Origin: Patescibacteria group bacterium
GTDB taxonomy: Bacteria > Patescibacteriota > Minisyncoccia > Minisyncoccales > PEYH01
NCBI GenBank assembly: GCA_018901715.1
Contig: JAHIEL010000011.1
Location: 1 to 20,256, forward strand
DNA: 20,256 nt
Direction of reading: 5' to 3'
Below the pieces are notes generated by a model. The model was not told where the DNA came from. It ran no database searches and saw nothing but the letters and a program-made list of their open reading frames with translations. The translations under genes were made by a program, and so were the position numbers. Shown here piece after piece: positions 6,575-12,522 of the stretch (positions are counted from its first letter, which is position 1; every line of letters starts with the position of its first letter).

Positions 6575-7120
6575 TTGAAAATCTGGGATAGGCTAAGAGG
6601 GGCATGGTATGGATTCAGACACGGAGTCCATATTTTTCAAGATCCGCTCACAGGCACTCTTGATAGAAAGATTCTAGAACAGGGCTTTGCCGAGAAAGCA
6701 TTAGCCCAGAACATTCGGCAATTGAGCCCAGTAGCAGTACTAATGATTGATGTCGATGGCCTTAAGCAGGTTAACGATGGTCCTGGTGGTCATTCTGCTG
6801 GAGATCAGTTGTTAAAAACTGTTTCAAGGGCATTAATCAAGGGTGTTCCCAGAGAAGCGGATCTAGTAATCCGCTATGGTGGCGATGAGTTCCTTGTGCT
6901 TTTAACTGGCACGAACAAAGAAGGGGCTCAAGTCGTGATGTCTCGTATTGAGGCCTCATTACCTGAAGGCGTTCATATCAGTTTCGGTATCTGTGATTTT
7001 GTACCGAGAGTTAGAGAAGAGAAAATTTCTCTCGCTAATATGATTAGCCATGCGGATAAGGCGATGTACAAAAACAAGGCGGCTAACAAGGCCGAAAGGA
7101 GGAAAATTAGAGGCGAGTAA
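6575..7120 (+). CDS. Single-domain GGDEF diguanylate cyclase
   Basis: Synthesises cyclic di-GMP from two GTP. From the TTG start it has 181 residues: a basic, aromatic N-terminal segment (about 1-22, KIWDRLRGAWYGFRHG) with no membrane helix or sensor domain, then a GGDEF domain starting at DPLTGTLDR. Metal and substrate residues are present in LMIDVDGLKQVND (56-68), and the active site is RYGGDEF (100-106). An RxxD inhibitory I-site (READ, 93-96) stands exactly five residues before GGDEF, so product inhibition is expected. GADK-type end motif SHADKAMYKNK is present. It stands alone: own promoter, strong Shine-Dalgarno, own hairpin. By hand count 60 of 120 bases in 6841-6960 are G or C, far more than in flanking genes. 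This suggests transfer or distinct codon selection. No c-di-GMP receptor is visible nearby. Confidence 0.93.
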   Translation: MKIWDRLRGAWYGFRHGVHIFQDPLTGTLDRKILEQGFAEKALAQNIRQLSPVAVLMIDVDGLKQVNDGPGGHSAGDQLLKTVSRALIKGVPREADLVIRYGGDEFLVLLTGTNKEGAQVVMSRIEASLPEGVHISFGICDFVPRVREEKISLANMISHADKAMYKNKAANKAERRKIRGE

Positions 7121-7140
7121 TCCGATGGATTGCTCGCCTC
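7110..7140. terminator. 14-bp stem terminator between convergent GGDEF and recombinase genes
   Basis: GAGGCGAGTAATCC (7110-7123) pairs with GGATTGCTCGCCTC (7127-7140) over all 14 positions, counting one G-U wobble, with a GAT loop. The TAA of the GGDEF gene lies inside the left arm. No long T-run follows on the plus strand, only TTCATTTATATTTGTTTT. The gene on the other side converges, so the hairpin probably ends both transcripts. Confidence 0.75.
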
Positions 7141-7158
7141 GCTTCATTTATATTTGTT

Positions 7159-8103
7159 TTAATCCTTTAAAGGATGAAATTTTTTCTGTACTTTCTCTGC
7201 ATATTTATTAGAAACATGCACATAGCGAGTAGTCGTATCAAGAGATTCGTGACCTAACAGGATTTGAATAGCCGCAGGACTCGCTCCATTTTCAGCCAAA
7301 TAAGTTGCATATGCATGTCTGATTTTATGAGCTGATACAGGTATATTTAAATCAAGCAACTCTCTATATCTTTTAATTTTTGCCTGAAGATAGTTAGCAG
7401 AGAGTTTTTTGTTTTTAGTATGCAGGTTTTTGCCCGCGAAAGGAATGAACAGATAAAGGGAATCTGGATTTCCTCTGATTTCTAAATATTTTGTAACATA
7501 TTTTTGTGCCCTAGGCGTTAAATATGCTAATCTTTCTTTTTTACCCTTTCCATGGATAAAGATAGTTCCGTTTTTGTCTATTTCTGTTAATTTTATATTC
7601 AATAATTCAGAAATTCTAATCCCAGTTGAGAAAAAAGTTTCTAAAATAGCTCTATTTCTAAGGGCAATTTTTTTATTTTTTTCAAATTTAGTGGGCGATT
7701 CTATCAATTTGACTATTTCGTCAAACTCTGAAACTCTAGAAATTTTGCTGGGAGTTTTAATCAGTTTAATCATCTCGGGAGAAATAGAGGAGTCATAATC
7801 CATATCTATAAGGAATTTAATATACGAGCGAAGAGCTGAAAGGATTCTGTTAACAGAATAACTGCTTAATTTTCTGACGGTTTTCTTTTTGTTGGCTGTT
7901 TTTCTGTCTAAAGAATTTAAATATGCTTTATAATTTAAAATTGTTCTTTTGTTAACATTTTTAAATTCAATTTTATTTTCTTTTAAAAAATTTAAAAAAG
8001 TTTCTAAATCCCTTTCATAGTTATAAAGAGTTTCTTCAGAGTAATTATTAGATTGTAGATTTAATAAGAAATCATCTACCAGCGGAAGATTCGTTTTATT
8101 CAT
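7159..8103 (-). CDS. Tyrosine recombinase, Xer type
   Basis: 314-residue site-specific recombinase with the two-domain XerC/XerD layout. An N-terminal SAM-like core-binding domain (about 5-105) is followed by the catalytic domain. All catalytic residues can be placed: Arg163 in STGIRISELL, Lys186 in the beta-hairpin HGKGKKER, His259 and Arg262 in HKIRHA, His285 in LLGHESL and nucleophile Tyr294 in TTRYVHVS. Length and motif spacing are those of Xer proteins that resolve chromosome dimers at dif, not of larger phage integrases. It is transcribed alone, with its own consensus promoter, converging on the GGDEF gene. The gene is AT-rich like most of the window. I found no convincing dif site. XerC/XerD/XerH subtype cannot be decided from motifs, so no symbol is given. 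Confidence 0.92.
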   Translation of the reverse strand: MNKTNLPLVDDFLLNLQSNNYSEETLYNYERDLETFLNFLKENKIEFKNVNKRTILNYKAYLNSLDRKTANKKKTVRKLSSYSVNRILSALRSYIKFLIDMDYDSSISPEMIKLIKTPSKISRVSEFDEIVKLIESPTKFEKNKKIALRNRAILETFFSTGIRISELLNIKLTEIDKNGTIFIHGKGKKERLAYLTPRAQKYVTKYLEIRGNPDSLYLFIPFAGKNLHTKNKKLSANYLQAKIKRYRELLDLNIPVSAHKIRHAYATYLAENGASPAAIQILLGHESLDTTTRYVHVSNKYAEKVQKKFHPLKD

Positions 8104-8185
8104 ATTTTATGTAGGGGATACCCTGTTTTAATTGTTGTGGCGATAACTAAGAGTGTAAGGGTTATTATACTCATAACTATATATC

Positions 8186-8215
8186 ATTATATCTCCCCTA
8201 AGACAGAGGTGTCAA
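8186..8215 (-). promoter_or_regulatory. Consensus promoter of the tyrosine recombinase gene
   Basis: On the minus strand TTGACA (8215-8210) is followed after 18 bases by TATAAT (8191-8186); both hexamers are perfect. The expected start near 8179 gives a leader of about 75 bases before the ATG at 8103. That is long for this window and contains the GTTAT/ATAAC inverted repeat at its 5' end. No Shine-Dalgarno precedes the ATG. Confidence 0.8.
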
Positions 8216-8220
8216 GAGTA

Positions 8221-8342
8221 ATTGATCATTTATCACTAATCATTGATCATTAATCATTCTCGCCTCGCCCCGACCTCATAAAGAGGTCGGGGCTGGGCAT
8301 AAGAGTTATTCATAACTGATGATTAATAATTGATTAATAATA
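8221..8342. repeat. Fold-back region: 21-bp tandem repeat, GC-rich hairpin and outer AT-rich inverted repeat
   Basis: Two tandem 21-base units start with ATTGATCATT at 8221 and 8242. The end of the second, ATTAATCAT (8249-8257), is mirrored by ATGATTAAT (8319-8327). Between them is the GC-rich hairpin at 8267-8293. The nested arrangement resembles a noncoding repeat unit. The rest of the 8104-8350 gap holds the recombinase promoter and leader; I see no gene or RNA in it. Confidence 0.5.
8267..8293. terminator. GC-rich 11-bp hairpin, possible terminator of the long minus-strand run
   Basis: GCCCCGACCTC (8267-8277) pairs perfectly with GAGGTCGGGGC (8283-8293) over an ATAAA loop, 58 bases beyond the stop of the last minus-strand gene (8351). 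There is no T-run on either side, so it is not a textbook intrinsic terminator. It may instead stabilise the 3' end or be part of the surrounding repeat. Confidence 0.45.
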
Positions 8343-8350
8343 ACTAACTA

Positions 8351-8671
8351 TTAATCTATAATAATTTCTTGGCTTAAATATATTTTTATATTTTCCCACA
8401 GATCCGAAACCCATGGCTTGGCTTTTTCTTTCCACCAGTTGCTTATAATCTCATCTCCATTCCTTATTGAGGGGACAATAGAATTAAAAAGATCTCCTAT
8501 CCCCTGACCAATGCCTGTTAAAAATGATTTTGTAGTACTGCCTGTTCTATTTAAGATATCTTTACCTGTTTGAATACTTGGTGGCTCTAGTTGTCCTTTA
8601 ATAGCGCTCCACGGGAAAAAACTTAGAACTATTATTAGCAAGATGCAAATTTTTAACCACTCCCCTTTCAT
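8351..8671 (-). CDS. Small secreted or membrane-anchored hypothetical protein
   Basis: 106 residues, not recognised. An N-terminal hydrophobic segment (about 5-23, WLKICILLIIVLSFFPWSA) follows two lysines, so it is a signal peptide or anchor. The rest is Gly/Ser/Ile-rich with a weakly amphipathic middle (about 44-70, TGSTTKSFLTGIGQGIGDLFNSIV) and a Trp-rich end (NWWKEKAKPWVSDLWENIKIYL). It starts 12 bases after the gltX stop and is probably co-transcribed with it. No catalytic motif is visible. No Shine-Dalgarno. Confidence 0.65.
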   Translation of the reverse strand: MKGEWLKICILLIIVLSFFPWSAIKGQLEPPSIQTGKDILNRTGSTTKSFLTGIGQGIGDLFNSIVPSIRNGDEIISNWWKEKAKPWVSDLWENIKIYLSQEIIID

Positions 8672-8683
8672 AGATTTTTAAAT

Positions 8684-10255
8684 TTAAAGTTTTTCTTTTG
8701 CTTGTTTTAATCTTAACAAAGTTTTTTCTTTTCCCAAAATTTCTGCTATTTCAAATGGAGGAGCTGATGACTTTTTGCCAGTTAAAGCAATTCTTAATGG
8801 CCATAAAAGCCATCCCCTATTCCCTCTTTCTAAGGCCTTTTCTCCTAGTACCTTCTCTAAATGCTGCTTGACCCACTCTTGGGTATAAATCGGCTCTAAT
8901 ACCCCTTCTAATGCCTCAAAAACGGCTTTTAATTCGCTTTCCTGCATATCTTTCCATAAGAGCAACTTTTTATCATAATCAAGCTCTTTTTTAAAGAAAA
9001 ACACAGTTAATTCAGAAATTTCAGATAGATATTTTAATCTTTCTTGATATAAAGAAACAATACTTTGCAGTTGTTCAATCTCAATATTTTCTTTTGTTTC
9101 TTTTATAATAAATTTTTCTTTTATATCCACAGGCCCGATGCCTATTAAATGTTCTTCAGTCACAAAAGTTGGCTGAACTAATCCATCTTTAACAAGATAG
9201 GGAATGCAAAGTTCAGTTAATTTAGCCAAAGATTTATTTCTGATATAAAAACCATTCAGCCAATCCATTTTTTGAACATTAAAAATAGAAGAGGACTTTT
9301 GGCATCTTTCCAAAGAAAATTCTTTTGCCAGAGTATTTAAAGAATAAATCTCTTTTTCAGTTCCTGGATTCCATCCAAGAAAAGAAATAAAATTCACCAT
9401 TGTTTCCGGCAAATAACCCATATCTTTATACTCATTTACAGAGACCGCACCATGCCTTTTGCTCAACTTGCTTTTGTCTGGACCCAATATAAGGGAAAAA
9501 TGTCCGTATTCTGGGACATCTAAGCCCATAGCTTCAGAAAGCAAAATTTGTTTTGGTGTGTTTGATAAATGGTCTTCGCCTCTTAGAATATGACTGATTT
9601 TCATTTCATAATCATCAATTACAGCTGCTAAGTTATATAACGGGGTTTCCTCGTCCTTTGCAATTGTCATATCTCCTAACAAAGAAGCGTCAAATTCTAC
9701 CTTCCCCTTTATTAAATCATTAAAAACCACCTTATTTCCGGGTGTCTTAAATCTAATAATATATGGCTTTTTGTCTTTTAGATTCTGCTTTACTGTTTTT
9801 TCATCCAAGTCCCTGCACTTACTGTCGTATTTGGGGGGTTGCCCAATGCTTAATTGATATTGTCTTTGCGCTTCTAATTCTTCTTTTGTGCAAAAGCAGT
9901 AATATGCTTTATCCTCTTTTAAGAGTTTTTCAATGTATTTTTTATAAATTTCTTTTCTTTGGCTTTGTCTATAAGGACCATAATCCCCTATTTCTTCTTC
10001 AGTGTCATCAGGGTTAATTCCTTCATCCCAAGATATTTTCAGCCATTTAAGACCTTCAACAATATCCTCTTCAAATTCTTTGATAGAGCGTTCTTTATCA
10101 GTATCTTCTATTCTTAAAATAAATTTGCCGTCGTATTTTTTAGCAAATAAATAATTAAAAAGCGCTGTGCGAGCAGTGCCAATATGCAAAAAACCAGTTG
10201 GAGACGGAGCTATTCTAACCCTAGGATTTTCTATTTTTTTTGTTTTTGCTTCCAT
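8684..10255 (-). CDS. gltX: Glutamate--tRNA ligase (class I)
   Basis: 523 residues. Charges tRNA(Glu) with glutamate; in genomes lacking GlnRS it may also charge tRNA(Gln) for later amidation. Class I signatures are PSPTGFLHIGTARTAL (18-33, HIGH-type HIGT) and SKLSKRHG (262-269, KMSKS-type). ILRIEDTD at 46-53 is typical. A candidate zinc site in the insertion is Cys120 and Cys122 (CFC), Tyr143 and Cys147 (YDSKC), the CxC...YxxxC form seen in GluRS and YadB. The C-terminal anticodon-binding helical domain ends RGWLLWPLRIALTGKKSSAPP, as expected. The ATG lies 8 bases after a good -10, so the message may be leaderless. It follows murG by 28 bases and precedes the small secreted protein by 12. 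Confidence 0.97.
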   Translation of the reverse strand: MEAKTKKIENPRVRIAPSPTGFLHIGTARTALFNYLFAKKYDGKFILRIEDTDKERSIKEFEEDIVEGLKWLKISWDEGINPDDTEEEIGDYGPYRQSQRKEIYKKYIEKLLKEDKAYYCFCTKEELEAQRQYQLSIGQPPKYDSKCRDLDEKTVKQNLKDKKPYIIRFKTPGNKVVFNDLIKGKVEFDASLLGDMTIAKDEETPLYNLAAVIDDYEMKISHILRGEDHLSNTPKQILLSEAMGLDVPEYGHFSLILGPDKSKLSKRHGAVSVNEYKDMGYLPETMVNFISFLGWNPGTEKEIYSLNTLAKEFSLERCQKSSSIFNVQKMDWLNGFYIRNKSLAKLTELCIPYLVKDGLVQPTFVTEEHLIGIGPVDIKEKFIIKETKENIEIEQLQSIVSLYQERLKYLSEISELTVFFFKKELDYDKKLLLWKDMQESELKAVFEALEGVLEPIYTQEWVKQHLEKVLGEKALERGNRGWLLWPLRIALTGKKSSAPPFEIAEILGKEKTLLRLKQAKEKL

Positions 10256-10263
10256 TATTGAAT

Positions 10264-10292
10264 ACTATAATAGAGTTAAGGTTTTATGTCAA
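10264..10292 (-). promoter_or_regulatory. Promoter of gltX, probably giving a leaderless transcript
   Basis: On the minus strand TTGACA (10292-10287) lies within the last codons of murG. It is followed by a 17-base spacer and TATAGT (10269-10264). Only 8 bases, ATTCAATA, separate this -10 from the gltX ATG at 10255, so initiation at the usual distance would leave a leader of about 1-3 bases. Confidence 0.75.
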
Positions 10293-11399
10293 ATTTAAAA
10301 GTTCCCTTGCAATATCCTCCCCTGCCCTTGGTCTTGCAAAACTAAAGGCAGCTGATTGCATCTGTTTTAATGTGTCAGGTTTTGAAAAAATTTCCATTAA
10401 AATTGAGTAAAGCATATGAGCCGTAGGATTTTGCGGTTCCATTACTTTTGTAGCGCCTGTTTTAGCATAAAGATAAGCATTCCTTGCTTGATGGTCTTGA
10501 GCTGATTCTGGCAAAGGAATTAAGATGCTCGGTTTCCCGCAAGCAGAAATTTCAGAAATACTTGCCGCCCCAGCCCTGCTTACCACAATGTGAGCTGCAG
10601 CTAAGGCGTGTTTTATTTGGTTTTCATTTAAATATCCGTAAAGATGATAAAACTTGTCCAATCCCTCCTCTTCAACAATAGTTCTATATAGAAGGTCTGT
10701 ATGCTCAAGATTTTTTTCTCCGCATTGATGGATTAATTCAAAATTCTTCAAAAGGTCTGGCAAAATACCCAAAACTAAACCGTTTATTGTTTCAGCCCCT
10801 TGCGAACCACCCAATATCAAAACAATCGGTTTTGTATCTATGAGGTCAAACATTCTAGTTGCTTCTTTTTCGCTTCCATTTAAAATTTCTTTTCTAATCG
10901 GATTTCCAACAAGAATTGCTTTTTCAATATTCATATTATCAAAAGAAACAAAAACCTTTGTTGCATTTTTTATAAATTTTTGAGTAACTTTTCCAAGCAC
11001 AGAATCCGATTCGTGTAAAAACAAAGGATATCTAAAAAAACGATTGGCAAAAAGAACTGGAAAAGCGCCAAAACCACCCTTGGAAAAAATAATATCTGGA
11101 TTTATTGTTTTTAAAATAAAAATAGAATTTAAAATACCTAAAGGTATTTTAAATAATATATCAATAATATTTTGTAAAATTGCATTTAAACTTTTTTGTC
11201 TTCTAATTTTTCCAGCAGTAATATTTTTTATTTTTACTCCTTCTTGTCTTAAATCATCTAAACCATAAGATGTTTCAGGCCCGACATAAAACAAAGAGAG
11301 CTTCTTATCTTTAGGATAAATTTTTTTAATTTCTCTGATAATTGATATCAGCGGATAAATATGGCCCCCTGTTCCTCCGCCAGTAAACACTATTTTCAT
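10284..11399 (-). CDS. murG: UDP-GlcNAc:undecaprenyl-pyrophosphoryl-MurNAc-pentapeptide GlcNAc transferase (lipid II synthase)
   Basis: 371 residues, GT28 family. Transfers GlcNAc from UDP-GlcNAc to lipid I on the cytoplasmic face of the membrane. Visible motifs: GGGTGGHIYP (7-16, catalytic-region His13), FSKGGFGAFPV (105-115), LHESD (128-132; the family usually has HEQN), glycine loop GGSQGAETIN (197-206), SRAGAASISEI (274-284, with the UDP-binding Glu) and PLPESAQDHQARNA (295-308). The length is normal. A hydrophobic patch about 80-95 (IILFKIPLGIL) suits membrane association. It follows ftsW by 19 bases in the same direction, as in dcw clusters. No murC or ftsQ follows; gltX does. Confidence 0.97.
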   Translation of the reverse strand: MKIVFTGGGTGGHIYPLISIIREIKKIYPKDKKLSLFYVGPETSYGLDDLRQEGVKIKNITAGKIRRQKSLNAILQNIIDILFKIPLGILNSIFILKTINPDIIFSKGGFGAFPVLFANRFFRYPLFLHESDSVLGKVTQKFIKNATKVFVSFDNMNIEKAILVGNPIRKEILNGSEKEATRMFDLIDTKPIVLILGGSQGAETINGLVLGILPDLLKNFELIHQCGEKNLEHTDLLYRTIVEEEGLDKFYHLYGYLNENQIKHALAAAHIVVSRAGAASISEISACGKPSILIPLPESAQDHQARNAYLYAKTGATKVMEPQNPTAHMLYSILMEIFSKPDTLKQMQSAAFSFARPRAGEDIARELLNLT

Positions 11400-11418
11400 A
11401 TTTTTGTATTATGCTTTA

Positions 11419-12522
11419 TTATGCTTTTTTAGAAATATTTAATAACAAGCCGATTGCGATAAATTCCATTATTAAATGGGAACTGCCATAACTTACTAAG
11501 GGCAAAGGAATGCCAGTTAAAGGCAGTATTCCTATTATAGCACCAATATTAACAAAGGACTGCGCAACCAGCCAAAAAACGATTCCAATTGCCATTAGTT
11601 TTAGAAAATCATTATCTGCTTTTTTCGCAACTCTAAAACCCTGCCAAGCAAAAATTAGCAATAGCAGAATAAAAATTATGCATCCCACAAAACCAGTTTC
11701 TTCTGCAAAAACAGAAAAAATAGTATCAGTCATTGGTTGTGGCAAAAAGCCAAATTTTTGTATGCTCAAGCCCAATCCATGACCCAAAATACCACCAGAG
11801 CCAATTGCAATTAAGGACTGTCTTATCTGATAACCCATTCCAAGGGGTTCAATATTGGGTTTCCAGAAAACTAAAAAACGATCAAATCTATAAGGCGCAA
11901 TTTTTATTAAAAGGGCTAATCCACCAGCTCCTGCTAATACTAAAATTCCAGAGTGATAGAGCGGAGTGTTAGAAGAGAAATATAGGATTGCTGCGATTAC
12001 AGAAATAACTCCAAGAGTGCTGATGTCTGGTTGGGCTACAAGTAGCGCGCATATTATTCCCATAACCATTACTACAGGAATAAAGAATTTTACAAAACTT
12101 CGTTCTTTTTTTTGGCGCTGACTTAACCATGCAGAGAGATAGATTATAAAGGAGAGCTTTAGAAATTCAGATGGCTGAAAGGCAAGACCGAAGAAAGAAA
12201 CCCATCTTTTTGCTCCACCTGCCGCACTTCCAATTTTTGGCAGAAATACGCAAAGCATTAAAATAATGGCCACTATGATTAAAGGAAAAGCAATTTTTTT
12301 TACAAACTTGAAATTTATTTTATAAGCAATAAATGCCAAGATAATTCCTGGAAGATAACCAAAAAGAAGCTGGTGCTTAATAAAGTGCAATGACTCATAA
12401 CCGAATTTTTTGGACATTGTCATAGAGACCCCAGATAGAATTAAAAAACCCAAAAACGACCAAAGAAATATAGCTATCAAAAGAACTAAATCTGGTTTTT
12501 CTTTATTTTTTTGCTTGTTCAT
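11419..12522 (-). CDS. ftsW: FtsW, SEDS-family peptidoglycan glycosyltransferase of division
   Basis: 367 residues with about ten membrane segments, the size of SEDS proteins. Conserved stretches are GGAKRWVSF (102-110), FQPSEFLKLS (115-124), AQPDIST (163-169; most homologues have Gly where this has Ser), GYQIRQSLIAIGSGG (230-244), FLPQPMTDTIFSVFAEE (259-275, containing the catalytic Asp266) and GILPLTGIPLPLVSYGSS (331-348). FtsW is preferred over RodA because the gene sits between murD and murG. Its ATG overlaps the murD stop by 4 bases (ATGA), pointing to translational coupling. The final SYGSS replaces the usual SYGGS, a mild deviation. Confidence 0.94.
   Translation of the reverse strand: MNKQKNKEKPDLVLLIAIFLWSFLGFLILSGVSMTMSKKFGYESLHFIKHQLLFGYLPGIILAFIAYKINFKFVKKIAFPLIIVAIILMLCVFLPKIGSAAGGAKRWVSFFGLAFQPSEFLKLSFIIYLSAWLSQRQKKERSFVKFFIPVVMVMGIICALLVAQPDISTLGVISVIAAILYFSSNTPLYHSGILVLAGAGGLALLIKIAPYRFDRFLVFWKPNIEPLGMGYQIRQSLIAIGSGGILGHGLGLSIQKFGFLPQPMTDTIFSVFAEETGFVGCIIFILLLLIFAWQGFRVAKKADNDFLKLMAIGIVFWLVAQSFVNIGAIIGILPLTGIPLPLVSYGSSHLIMEFIAIGLLLNISKKA

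Larger units (their letters stand above)
8157..8320. repeat. Pair of related inverted repeats (GTTAT...ATAAC) flanking the hairpin-rich gap
   Basis: At 8157-8180 the sequence AAGGGTTATTATACTCATAA-C contains arms GTTAT (8161-8165) and ATAAC (8173-8177). At 8301-8318 a shorter version, AAGAGTTATTCATAACTG, holds the perfect palindrome AGTTAT-TC-ATAACT (8304-8317). The two are near-copies apart from a 5-base difference at the centre. They could be protein-binding sites next to the recombinase gene, or chance in AT-rich DNA. Confidence 0.4.

Noticed and set aside
7159..8103. Phage or integrative-element integrase
   Set aside because: Size and motif spacing are Xer-like. There is no tRNA, no att-like duplication and no phage gene nearby.
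8104..8350. A dif site next to the recombinase gene
   Set aside because: The GTTAT/ATAAC palindromes do not have the two 11-base arms with 6-base centre expected for dif, and I could not match them to a known consensus.
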